Assembly: GCA_003554665.1 (NCBI GenBank)
Contig: PWGY01000231.1
Location: 1 to 18,420 of the forward strand
Source: Bacteroidales bacterium
GTDB taxonomy: Bacteria; Bacteroidota; Bacteroidia; Bacteroidales; UBA7960
Reading direction: 5' to 3'
Length of the DNA stretch: 18,420 bases
In this document: in pieces, positions 7,214-13,438 of the stretch
Layout of the letters: each line of letters opens with the position of its first letter
Position numbering within the stretch: the stretch's first letter is position 1
Position numbers and translations under genes: made by a program
The notes under the pieces: model-generated
What the model was told of the DNA's origin: nothing
What the model saw: the letters and a program-made list of their open reading frames with translations, nothing else
Databases searched by the model: none

Positions 7214-7591
7214 ATGAAAACCATTATTAAAACAGAGAAAGCAGCCCCGCCGGTAGGTCCTTATAACCAGGCAGTGAAGGTCAATGAAACACTTTATGTA
7301 TCCGGCCAGATCCCTTTGAACCCTGAAGACGGTGAACTGGTAAAAGGTGATGTGCAGGAGCAGACCCGCATGGTAATGCAGAACCTGGGTGCCATTCTGG
7401 AAGAGGCCGGCATGGATTTCAGCAATGTGGTCAAGTGCAGCATTTTTATTTCCGATATGCATGACTTCCCAAAGATCAATGAGGTGTATGCTTCCTATTT
7501 TCAGGATGACCCGCCGGCCAGGGAAACGGTTCAGGTGAGTGCCCTCCCGAAATTTGTGGATGTGGAGATCAGCTGCATCGCATGCGAATAA
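7214..7591 (+). CDS. ridA: RidA family 2-iminobutanoate/2-iminopropanoate deaminase
   Basis: RidA (YjgF/YER057c/UK114 family) is a small cytosolic trimer that hydrolyses reactive enamine/imine intermediates such as 2-aminoacrylate, released by PLP-dependent serine and threonine dehydratases, and so protects other PLP enzymes from damage. The product is 125 residues, the normal length. Family blocks are present: APPVGPYNQA near the N-terminus, LYVSGQIPL (27-35), the QT..V..NL..IL.EAG stretch, and the active-site arginine (Arg103) in PPARETVQV, with Glu118 in the closing VEIS..A segment. The start is the ATG at 7214; the frame is open to a TTG at 7190, but that overlaps the hairpin region and adds nothing conserved. 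It stands alone between the divergent amidotransferase gene and the downstream ATPase gene, which has its own candidate promoter. Confidence 0.95.
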   Translation: MKTIIKTEKAAPPVGPYNQAVKVNETLYVSGQIPLNPEDGELVKGDVQEQTRMVMQNLGAILEEAGMDFSNVVKCSIFISDMHDFPKINEVYASYFQDDPPARETVQVSALPKFVDVEISCIACE

Positions 7592-7665
7592 GCCGTTCAT
7601 TGCCGCTCAGGGTTTTATTCAGGCCAAATAAAGGTAAAAAAACAATAACTATATCTTAAAAAAAA

Positions 7666-7673
7666 TATCTTTG
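7666..7673 (+). promoter_or_regulatory. Probable -7 promoter element for the ComM-like gene
   Basis: TATCTTTG is a full match to TAnnTTTG and lies 16 bp before the ATG at 7690, in an A-rich stretch. No obvious TTTG -33 element is seen at standard spacing. The implied leader would be very short. Confidence 0.5.
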
Positions 7674-7689
7674 GTGTAAAACCAGGGAT

Positions 7690-9231
7690 ATGCTGATTAA
7701 AACATTTGGCAGTGCTGTTCAGGGGATTCATGCCACAATTGTAACGGTGGAGGTTTCCGTGGCAGCAGGCGTAAATTTTTTCATGGTGGGGCTTCCCGAC
7801 AGTGCAGTCAGGGAGTCCCACCATCGCATTGAGGCGGCTTTAAAACACAACGGCTATAAAATACCGGGTAAACGGATCGTGGTAAATATGGCCCCGGCCG
7901 ACATCCGCAAGGAGGGTTCGGCCTACGACCTGACCATTGCCATGGGGATACTGACTGCCACCGGCCAGGTAGATTCCGAAAAAGCCGGTCGTTTCATGAT
8001 CATGGGGGAGTTGTCGCTGGATGGTGGCCTGAAGCCCATTAAAGGGGCTTTGCCCATAGCGATCAATGCCAGGGAATACGGGCTGGATGGATTTATCCTG
8101 CCTGAACAGAATGCCCGGGAAGCTGCTGTTGTTGATCGTTTAAAGGTTTTTGGGGTGAAGAACATCATGGAGGGGATCAGGTTTTTCAACGGAGCATCAA
8201 CTCCCGGGCCGGTGAGCGTTGATACCCGGGCCGAATTCAATGCCCGTGCAGCAGCTTATCCGTTTGATTTCTCGGAGGTCAGGGGGCAGGAAAATGTGAA
8301 GAGAGCACTGGAAGTGGCTGCAGCCGCAGGGCATAACGTGCTGTTGCTTGGAAGCCCGGGATCCGGAAAGACGATGATTGCACGCAGGCTTCCCGGAATA
8401 CTTCCACCGCCTTCTTTGCAGGAAGCGCTTGAAACCACGAAGATCCACAGTGTGGCCGGTACGCTTAACGGGAACACTTCCCTGCTGGCCGAGCGCCCGT
8501 TTCGCAGCCCCCATCATACCATCAGCTATGCCGCAATGGCAGGAGGGGGCTCTTTTCCCCAGCCGGGTGAGATTTCTCTGGCGCACAACGGGGTGCTGTT
8601 TTTGGATGAATTACCTGAATTCAGGCGTTCGGTGCTTGAGGTTTTGCGTCAGCCACTCGAAGACAGAGTGATGATGGTGAATCGTTCGCGGTTTTCGGTT
8701 GAGTATCCGGCAGGTTTTATGCTGGTGGCGGCCATGAATCCATGCCCTTGCGGGTATTACAACCATCCGGAAAAAGAATGTGTGTGTGCTCCGGGGGTAG
8801 TTCAGAAATACCTGCAGCGAATTTCGGGGCCCTTGCTGGATCGGATTGACATGCACATTGAAGTAACTCCGGTTCCCTTCAGGTCGCTGAATCAGCCCGG
8901 CACGGCAGAAAACAGCAGTAAGATCCGGCAGCGGGTGATCCGGGCAAGGGAGGTCCAGGCAAAGCGTTTTGAAGACAGCGATGGTATTCATTGCAATGCC
9001 CATATGGCGCCTGCCCAGGTACGGAAAGAATGCAGGATCTGCAAGGCAGGATCGCTGTTGCTGAAAACGGCCATGGAAAAACTTGGGCTTTCTGCCCGCG
9101 CCCATGAACGGATTCTGAAAGTGTCAAGAACCATTGCCGACCTGGATGGGCAGGTGGATATCAGGCCGGAACACCTGGCCGAGGCCATTCATTACCGGAG
9201 CCTTGACAGGGAGTCATGGGGAATGAGTTGA
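7690..9231 (+). CDS. YifB/ComM-family Mg-chelatase-like AAA+ ATPase
   Basis: This is a 513-residue YifB/ComM-type protein, the usual length. In Vibrio and Haemophilus, ComM is a hexameric helicase that promotes branch migration during integration of taken-up DNA; its role in Bacteroidota is not established. The order of domains is normal: an N-terminal ChlI/Lon-protease-like fold domain (about 20-150, with FFMVGLPDSAVRES and GELSLDG), then the Mg-chelatase AAA+ core with Walker A GSPGSGKT (221-228), the FRSPHHTIS block, Walker B LFLDELPEF, and AAMNPCPCGYY with a zinc-like cysteine cluster continuing to ECVCAPG (cysteines in CPCG and CVC). The C-terminal helical lid has SARAHERILKVSRTIADLDG. 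The catalytic serine-lysine pair of Lon is not expected in this family. The start is the ATG at 7690, matching the usual start one or two residues before the first strand. Nothing in the flanking genes ties it to competence. Confidence 0.94.
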   Translation: MLIKTFGSAVQGIHATIVTVEVSVAAGVNFFMVGLPDSAVRESHHRIEAALKHNGYKIPGKRIVVNMAPADIRKEGSAYDLTIAMGILTATGQVDSEKAGRFMIMGELSLDGGLKPIKGALPIAINAREYGLDGFILPEQNAREAAVVDRLKVFGVKNIMEGIRFFNGASTPGPVSVDTRAEFNARAAAYPFDFSEVRGQENVKRALEVAAAAGHNVLLLGSPGSGKTMIARRLPGILPPPSLQEALETTKIHSVAGTLNGNTSLLAERPFRSPHHTISYAAMAGGGSFPQPGEISLAHNGVLFLDELPEFRRSVLEVLRQPLEDRVMMVNRSRFSVEYPAGFMLVAAMNPCPCGYYNHPEKECVCAPGVVQKYLQRISGPLLDRIDMHIEVTPVPFRSLNQPGTAENSSKIRQRVIRAREVQAKRFEDSDGIHCNAHMAPAQVRKECRICKAGSLLLKTAMEKLGLSARAHERILKVSRTIADLDGQVDIRPEHLAEAIHYRSLDRESWGMS

Positions 9232-9235
9232 TGAC

Positions 9236-9257
9236 CAGGCCCGAGGCCTGACATTTT
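9236..9257 (+). terminator. Possible weak terminator after the ComM-like gene
   Basis: CAGGCC (9236-9241) pairs perfectly with GGCCTG (9245-9250) around CGA, and ACATTTT follows. It starts 5 bp after the stop codon. The tight 3-nt loop and short T-run make it a weak candidate. Confidence 0.35.
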
Positions 9258-9372
9258 CCCCGTGGTCGCTGGGTGGCTTATGCCTGTTGCGCATTGCCGG
9301 TTCATGTTGTGTGCCGCCATTCATATTGCTCGCCAGGCTGTGGCCGGCACTGATTCACACGAACCGAGGCTA

Positions 9373-10269
9373 TTATTTGTCCAGCTTCTCTTTCAGTGTT
9401 TTAAAACCTCCTCCCAGCACTTCGTTGGCTTCAAGTACGGTCATGAAGGCATTGGGGTCAATGTCATGAATGTAATCCTGCAGCAGCGCCACTTCCCGCC
9501 TGGTTACAGTGGTGAATATGATCTTGTGGTGTTTGCCGCCAAACATTCCCTCCCCGGTAATGTAAGACCCTCTGCGGCCCATATCCTGTGTTAATTTTTG
9601 TTTGATCAGCTCATGCTTTTCGCTAATAATGAATAGTGTTTTGTCGTACCTTGGCCCCTGCAGTATTACGTCTACGGTGCGTCCATAGACAAAGATCAGG
9701 ATCCAGGAATAGAGCGGGATCTTCCAGTCGCCAAATACCACCAGGCCAAGCATTACCACCAGGGAGTCGATGATGATCATAATCTGCCCCACAGGCATGC
9801 TGCTGTATTTGCCCAGAATGGTGGCCAGTACATCGGATCCTCCCGTTGATGCACGTGACCTGAAAATGAATCCAACGCCTGCTCCTACCAGTACCCCGCC
9901 GAATACCGAAGAGAGCAATGCATCATCTTCCACAAGGGGCTCCAGCGCTGAAAAATAGCTTCCTATGTCCACAAAGACAGAGGTCAGAACCAATGCGGTC
10001 AGGGTTTTCATTCCGAACCGCGGGCCCAGCAGTTTCAGCACCACAAAAAACAACACAATATTGAATGCCAGGGCAGTCATCCCCACAGGAAGTCCGAAGC
10101 TGTGATGGAATATGATGGAAATTCCGTAAATACCCCCCGGCAGGATGCGATAGGGAATCACAAAGTAGATGTAGCCAACGGCGATCAGTGCTGCACCAAG
10201 CACAATCATTCCATATGCTGTAAACCATTTTTTGCTGAATGGTTTTTCTTTGCTGATATAGGCTGCCAT
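9373..10269 (-). CDS. YitT family (DUF161/DUF2179) integral membrane protein
   Basis: This is a 298-residue YitT-type inner-membrane protein of unknown biochemical function. The architecture is typical: about six hydrophobic segments in the first 200 residues (around 18-40, 57-80, 87-105, 118-136, 157-176 and 180-198), followed by a soluble C-terminal DUF2179 domain (about 215-290, a ferredoxin-like fold with the IFTTVTRREVALLQ.. I..IDP.AF motif). The family hallmark STGGSDVLA follows membrane segment 4, and the G-rich PGGIYGIS block follows segment 1. The start is the ATG read from 10269. It is monocistronic, convergent with the ComM-like gene and divergent from the polyamine operon, separated from it by the 366-bp repeat-bearing region. 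A near-consensus TAATTTTA lies 44 bp upstream on its strand (10320 to 10313). Function should not be assumed from context. Confidence 0.93.
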   Translation of the reverse strand: MAAYISKEKPFSKKWFTAYGMIVLGAALIAVGYIYFVIPYRILPGGIYGISIIFHHSFGLPVGMTALAFNIVLFFVVLKLLGPRFGMKTLTALVLTSVFVDIGSYFSALEPLVEDDALLSSVFGGVLVGAGVGFIFRSRASTGGSDVLATILGKYSSMPVGQIMIIIDSLVVMLGLVVFGDWKIPLYSWILIFVYGRTVDVILQGPRYDKTLFIISEKHELIKQKLTQDMGRRGSYITGEGMFGGKHHKIIFTTVTRREVALLQDYIHDIDPNAFMTVLEANEVLGGGFKTLKEKLDK

Positions 10270-10312
10270 AATTTCTGCGCCGGGTTACCAATTAAATGAG
10301 CATTTTCGTGAA

Positions 10313-10320
10313 TAAAATTA
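10313..10320 (-). promoter_or_regulatory. Weak -7 candidate for the yitT-like gene
   Basis: On the minus strand TAATTTTA matches TAnnTTTG at every fixed position except the last. It lies 44 bp before the ATG at 10269. No -33 element is visible at normal spacing, so this is tentative. Confidence 0.3.
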
Positions 10321-10408
10321 CAAAACAACAGTCAATCCGGCTACCTGGCAACTGAATTTTATTGACAGCATGCCCCTGTTGGTGGTTTTGGGGTTCGCGT
10401 TTCCTGGC

Positions 10409-10506
10409 CTGCTGAACCTGGGCTGCTGAACCTGGGCTGCTGAGCCTGGCCCGCTGAGCCTGGCCCGCTGATCCTGATCTGTTTAGCCTGACCCGCTTAG
10501 CCTGAC
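10409..10506. repeat. Seven tandem copies of a 14-bp repeat in the 366-bp gene-free region
   Basis: Seven head-to-tail 14-bp units run without spacers from 10409 to 10506, with a degenerate eighth (9 of 14 matches) just before. Units 1 and 2 are identical (CTGCTGAACCTGGG); units 3-4 carry GAGCCTGGC; units 5-7 are more diverged. The approximate consensus is CYGCTGARCCTGRY. The 14-bp period is not a multiple of three and no open frame spans it, so it is not coding. It is a minisatellite rather than CRISPR, as there are no spacers. It lies between the yitT-like gene and the promoter of the polyamine operon, about 50 bp upstream of the latter's -7 element. The rest of 10270-10635 holds AT-rich promoter-like sequence and no gene. 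Confidence 0.85.
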
Positions 10507-10555
10507 CCGCAGAAAAGCAGCATGTGTTTTATTCCTGAAATTCATCGGGATTTCT

Positions 10556-10563
10556 TATTTTTG
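10556..10563 (+). promoter_or_regulatory. Probable -7 promoter element of the polyamine operon
   Basis: TATTTTTG fully matches TAnnTTTG. It would give a leader of about 65 nt before the ATG at 10636. A -33 TTTG is not evident. The leader contains a 6-bp hairpin, TGTTCC (10578-10583) with GGAACA (10591-10596). Confidence 0.5.
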
Positions 10564-10635
10564 TTCGTAGTGTGAATTGTTCCGCACCAGGGAACATAAC
10601 CTATTATGAACTAGTCATCTTTAACTTTTAGATCC

Positions 10636-11844
10636 ATGAGTAAAGTCCTGATAATCGGTGCCGGCGGAGTCGGCAATGTGGTTGCACGAAAATGTGCCTC
10701 GCTTCCTGAAGTGTTTTCTGATATTATGCTGGCCAGCCGTACCCTGGAAAAATGTGAGCAGATTGCCAGGAATATTGGCGGTGACCGGGTCAGAACGGCC
10801 AGGGTGGATGCCGACAACGTACCTGAACTGGTCAGTCTGATCAATAAGTTCAAACCGGATCTGGTGATCAACGTGGCATTGCCCTACCAGGACCTCACGA
10901 TTATGGATGCCTGCCTGGAAACCAAAACCCACTACCTGGACACGGCCAATTACGAGCCCCGGGATGTGGCAAAATTTGAGTACAGCTGGCAGTGGGCTTA
11001 CCAGGATCGCTTTAAAGAAGCCGGGATTACGGCCATACTGGGTTGCGGATTTGATCCGGGGGTAACTGGTGTGTTCACCGCGTATGCCGCAAAGCATTAC
11101 TTCGATGAGATCCATACCCTTGATATTGTTGACTGCAACGCCGGTGACCATGGCAAGGCCTTTGCCACCAACTTCAACCCGGAGATCAATATTAGGGAGA
11201 TTACCCAGAATGGACGTTACTGGGAAAACGGTCAATGGGTAGAAACAAAACCACTGGAGATCCACCGCCCCATTGATTATCCGCAGATCGGCAAGCGGGA
11301 GTCTTACCTGCTGTACCATGAAGAACTGGAATCACTGGTAAAGAATTTCCCTTCGCTGAAACGTGCCCGTTTCTGGATGACATTTGGCGAACAATACATT
11401 ACCTACCTGAACGTGCTGAAAGATGTGGGGATGACCGATATCAAGCCCATCAACTTCAAAGGTGTGGATATTGTGCCTCTTGAGTTTCTGAAGGCGGTGC
11501 TGCCTGAACCTTCCAGCCTGGGAGAGGGCTACAAGGGGCAGACTTCCATCGGCTGCCAGATCCGTGGTATCAAAGACGGCAGGGAGCGAACCTATTATGT
11601 GTGGAATAACTGCGACCATTCCGCAGCTTACCGTGATGCGAAAGCACAGGCAGTAAGCTATACCACCGGGGTTCCCGCCATGATCGGTGCCATGATGCTG
11701 CTGACCGGTAAATGGACGGGGGCCGGGGTGTTCAACGTGGAAGAATTTGATCCGGATCCTTTCATGGAGCAACTTCCCAGGCACGGGCTTCCGTGGAATG
11801 AAAAGGTTGATGAGCCTTTACCGGTGGAAGAGGCCGGAGAGTAA
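10636..11844 (+). CDS. Carboxynorspermidine/carboxyspermidine dehydrogenase (saccharopine dehydrogenase fold)
   Basis: This enzyme would condense L-aspartate 4-semialdehyde with putrescine or 1,3-diaminopropane and reduce the imine with NADPH, giving carboxyspermidine or carboxynorspermidine, the first step of the aminopropyltransferase-independent polyamine route. The 402-residue product has the saccharopine dehydrogenase fold: a Rossmann GAGGVG (8-13) at the N-terminus, the ASRTLEKC adenosine-ribose end of strand 2, VIN.ALPYQDL (about 78-88), LDTANYEP, and GCGFDPGVTGVF with the conserved DPG. The assignment as the polyamine enzyme rather than lysine saccharopine dehydrogenase comes from the downstream carboxynorspermidine decarboxylase, 53 bp away on the same strand, and from the known pairing of these genes in Bacteroides and Vibrio. 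The start ATG at 10636 leads directly into the nucleotide-binding strand. The diamine substrate cannot be read from the sequence; spermidine synthesis is more likely in Bacteroidota. Confidence 0.93.
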   Translation: MSKVLIIGAGGVGNVVARKCASLPEVFSDIMLASRTLEKCEQIARNIGGDRVRTARVDADNVPELVSLINKFKPDLVINVALPYQDLTIMDACLETKTHYLDTANYEPRDVAKFEYSWQWAYQDRFKEAGITAILGCGFDPGVTGVFTAYAAKHYFDEIHTLDIVDCNAGDHGKAFATNFNPEINIREITQNGRYWENGQWVETKPLEIHRPIDYPQIGKRESYLLYHEELESLVKNFPSLKRARFWMTFGEQYITYLNVLKDVGMTDIKPINFKGVDIVPLEFLKAVLPEPSSLGEGYKGQTSIGCQIRGIKDGRERTYYVWNNCDHSAAYRDAKAQAVSYTTGVPAMIGAMMLLTGKWTGAGVFNVEEFDPDPFMEQLPRHGLPWNEKVDEPLPVEEAGE

Positions 11845-11897
11845 ATCATACCGGCGGGATGTCTTTGCCACCCGGCCGATCCCAACACCCTGTTATT

Positions 11898-13046
11898 ATG
11901 CAAACATTTGATGAGATCCCATCACCCTGCTTTGTGCTGGAGGAGGAGGCGCTGAAAGTTAATCTGGATATCCTGAATCTGGTACAGCAGGAGGCTGGCG
12001 TGGATATCATCTGCGCCCTGAAAGGCTATGCCATGTGGAGTACATTTCCACTGATCCGCCAGTACCTTCGCGGGGCCACTGCCAGCTCGCTGAATGAAGC
12101 CAGGCTGATCCATGAGGAGATGGGCACGCAGGCCCACAGTTATGCTCCTGTATTTTATGAGGATGAATTGGATGAGATCCTGTTATACAGCAGTCATATC
12201 ACATTTAACTCTTTGACACAGTTCAACCGCTTCATTGACCGTGTCAGATCATTTCGTAAACCAGTCAGTGCCGGGTTGCGGATCAATCCCGAATACGGTG
12301 AAGTGGAAACTGATCTGTATAACCCGGCCATTCCCGGTTCGAGGCTGGGAATCACCAGTGATCAGCTGGGGGAGCGCCTGCCTGATGGCGTGGAAGGCCT
12401 GCACTTTCATGTGTTGTGTGAAAATGACAGCTATGTGCTGGAGCGCACCCTGGCAAAGGTGGAAGAGAAGTTTGGCCCCCTGATCAGGCAGGTCAAATGG
12501 TTCAATATGGGCGGCGGGCATCATATCACCCGGAAAGATTATAATGTGGCGCATCTGGTACAATTGCTGCAGGATTTCAAAAAGCGTTATCCCAACCTGG
12601 AGAAGGTGATTCTGGAGCCTGGTGAGGCGGTGGGCTGGCAAACCGGTTACCTGGTATCTACCGTGCAGGACATTGTGTATAATAAAGGTATCCGCATTGC
12701 CATGCTGGATGTGAGTTTTTCAGCCCACATGCCGGATTGTTTGGAAATGCCCTATAAACCGGCCATATTGGGTGCATCCGATGCCGCTGAAGGGAAACCG
12801 GTGTATCGCATGGGTGGTTCGAGCTGTCTGGCAGGTGATTACATGGGTATGGGAGACTATAGCTTTGACAAAGAGCTAAAGGTGGGAGACAAGGTGGTTT
12901 TCGACGACATGATCCATTATACCATGGTCAAAACCACGTTTTTCAACGGGGTTAAACATCCATCCATTGGCATAAAGCATGCCGATGGTCATTTCTCTTT
13001 GCTCAGACAGTTCGGGTATGAGGACTACAAGGGGAAACTGTCCTGA
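11898..13046 (+). CDS. nspC: Carboxynorspermidine/carboxyspermidine decarboxylase
   Basis: NspC is a PLP-dependent, alanine racemase-fold decarboxylase that converts carboxyspermidine to spermidine, or carboxynorspermidine to norspermidine, finishing the pathway begun by the preceding gene. The product has 382 residues, the usual size. Motifs include SPCFVLEE at the N-terminus, the PLP lysine (Lys42) in CALKGYAMW, the substrate block LHFHVLCEND, the phosphate-binding glycine stretch NMGGGHHIT, the EPGEAVGW segment, and the active-site cysteine in GGSSCLAGD. The frame is open to an ATG at 11859, adding 13 poorly conserved residues; I chose 11898 because MQTFDEIPSPCF is the normal family start and lies in an AT-rich context. 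The gap to the dehydrogenase is 53 bp with no terminator, so one transcript is likely. No other polyamine gene is nearby. Confidence 0.95.
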   Translation: MQTFDEIPSPCFVLEEEALKVNLDILNLVQQEAGVDIICALKGYAMWSTFPLIRQYLRGATASSLNEARLIHEEMGTQAHSYAPVFYEDELDEILLYSSHITFNSLTQFNRFIDRVRSFRKPVSAGLRINPEYGEVETDLYNPAIPGSRLGITSDQLGERLPDGVEGLHFHVLCENDSYVLERTLAKVEEKFGPLIRQVKWFNMGGGHHITRKDYNVAHLVQLLQDFKKRYPNLEKVILEPGEAVGWQTGYLVSTVQDIVYNKGIRIAMLDVSFSAHMPDCLEMPYKPAILGASDAAEGKPVYRMGGSSCLAGDYMGMGDYSFDKELKVGDKVVFDDMIHYTMVKTTFFNGVKHPSIGIKHADGHFSLLRQFGYEDYKGKLS

Positions 13047-13090
13047 GGCTGGGAACTGCTCCCGCGATCGGGCTGACCTGCCCCCGGAGA

Positions 13091-13351
13091 TTATTCTTCG
13101 TCGAATGCCGGTTTCTCAGGCTTTGCGGTTTTTTTGACTTTTTTCTGCTGTCGAAAATGTGACCAGAGCCAACCGCCAAAGAATCCCAGTAAAAAAATGA
13201 TCAGAAACACAAGGAATCCGTAACCTTCAAGCCGAAGGCCCAAAAAGTTAAACTGGACCGGTCCTCTGTTCTGAATGATAAAAATCAACACGATCAGGGC
13301 AATCAGGCCATTGATCACCCAAAACATTACACGGTTCTTTTTCTCCTCCAT
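13091..13351 (-). CDS. Small LapA-domain (DUF1049-like) inner-membrane protein
   Basis: This 86-residue protein has two transmembrane segments (about residues 8-27 and 46-66) joined by a loop containing IQNRGPVQFNFLG, the hallmark of LapA/DUF1049 proteins, and a basic tail (FRQQKKVKKTAKPEKP). In E. coli, LapA works with LapB and FtsH in controlling lipopolysaccharide synthesis; homologues elsewhere often lack a known role, and no LapB gene is nearby. The frame can extend to a TTG at 13378, but that codon lies inside the candidate -7 element, so the ATG at 13351 with an AGAGAT upstream is preferred. It is convergent with nspC, 44 bp apart, and divergent from the M28 peptidase. Confidence 0.82.
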   Translation of the reverse strand: MEEKKNRVMFWVINGLIALIVLIFIIQNRGPVQFNFLGLRLEGYGFLVFLIIFLLGFFGGWLWSHFRQQKKVKKTAKPEKPAFDEE

Positions 13352-13375
13352 AATATCTCTTTTTTTCAATATGAC

Positions 13376-13383
13376 CAAAAATA
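13376..13383 (-). promoter_or_regulatory. Probable -7 promoter element of the LapA-like gene
   Basis: On the minus strand TATTTTTG (13383 to 13376) is a full TAnnTTTG match, 24 bp before the ATG at 13351. A plus-strand near match, TAATTTTA (13386-13393), sits 2 bp away facing the M28 peptidase gene. Confidence 0.5.
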
Positions 13384-13438
13384 CGTAATTTTAACCATCC
13401 GTGAAAGATTCACCAGACTGAATAAATAAAAAACACCT

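Noticed and set aside
7004..7600. N-terminal extension of the amidotransferase frame by 199 codons
   Set aside because: The extension runs antisense through ridA and across the promoter palindrome; the conserved amidotransferase fold begins at the ATG read from 7003.
7690..9231. Reading the ComM-like gene as evidence of a local competence or DNA-uptake island
   Set aside because: No com, pil or dpr genes are near, and this family is widespread in bacteria as a single gene.
10409..10506. Tandem repeats considered as a CRISPR array
   Set aside because: Units are 14 bp and contiguous with no spacers, no dyad in the unit and no cas genes nearby.
10409..10506. Tandem repeats considered as a repetitive peptide-coding region
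   Set aside because: The 14-bp period shifts frame at each unit and TGA/TAG triplets interrupt the frames.
13047..13090. Possible terminator between nspC and the LapA-like gene
   Set aside because: Only a 4-bp CCCG/CGGG stem around CGAT with no T-run on either strand.
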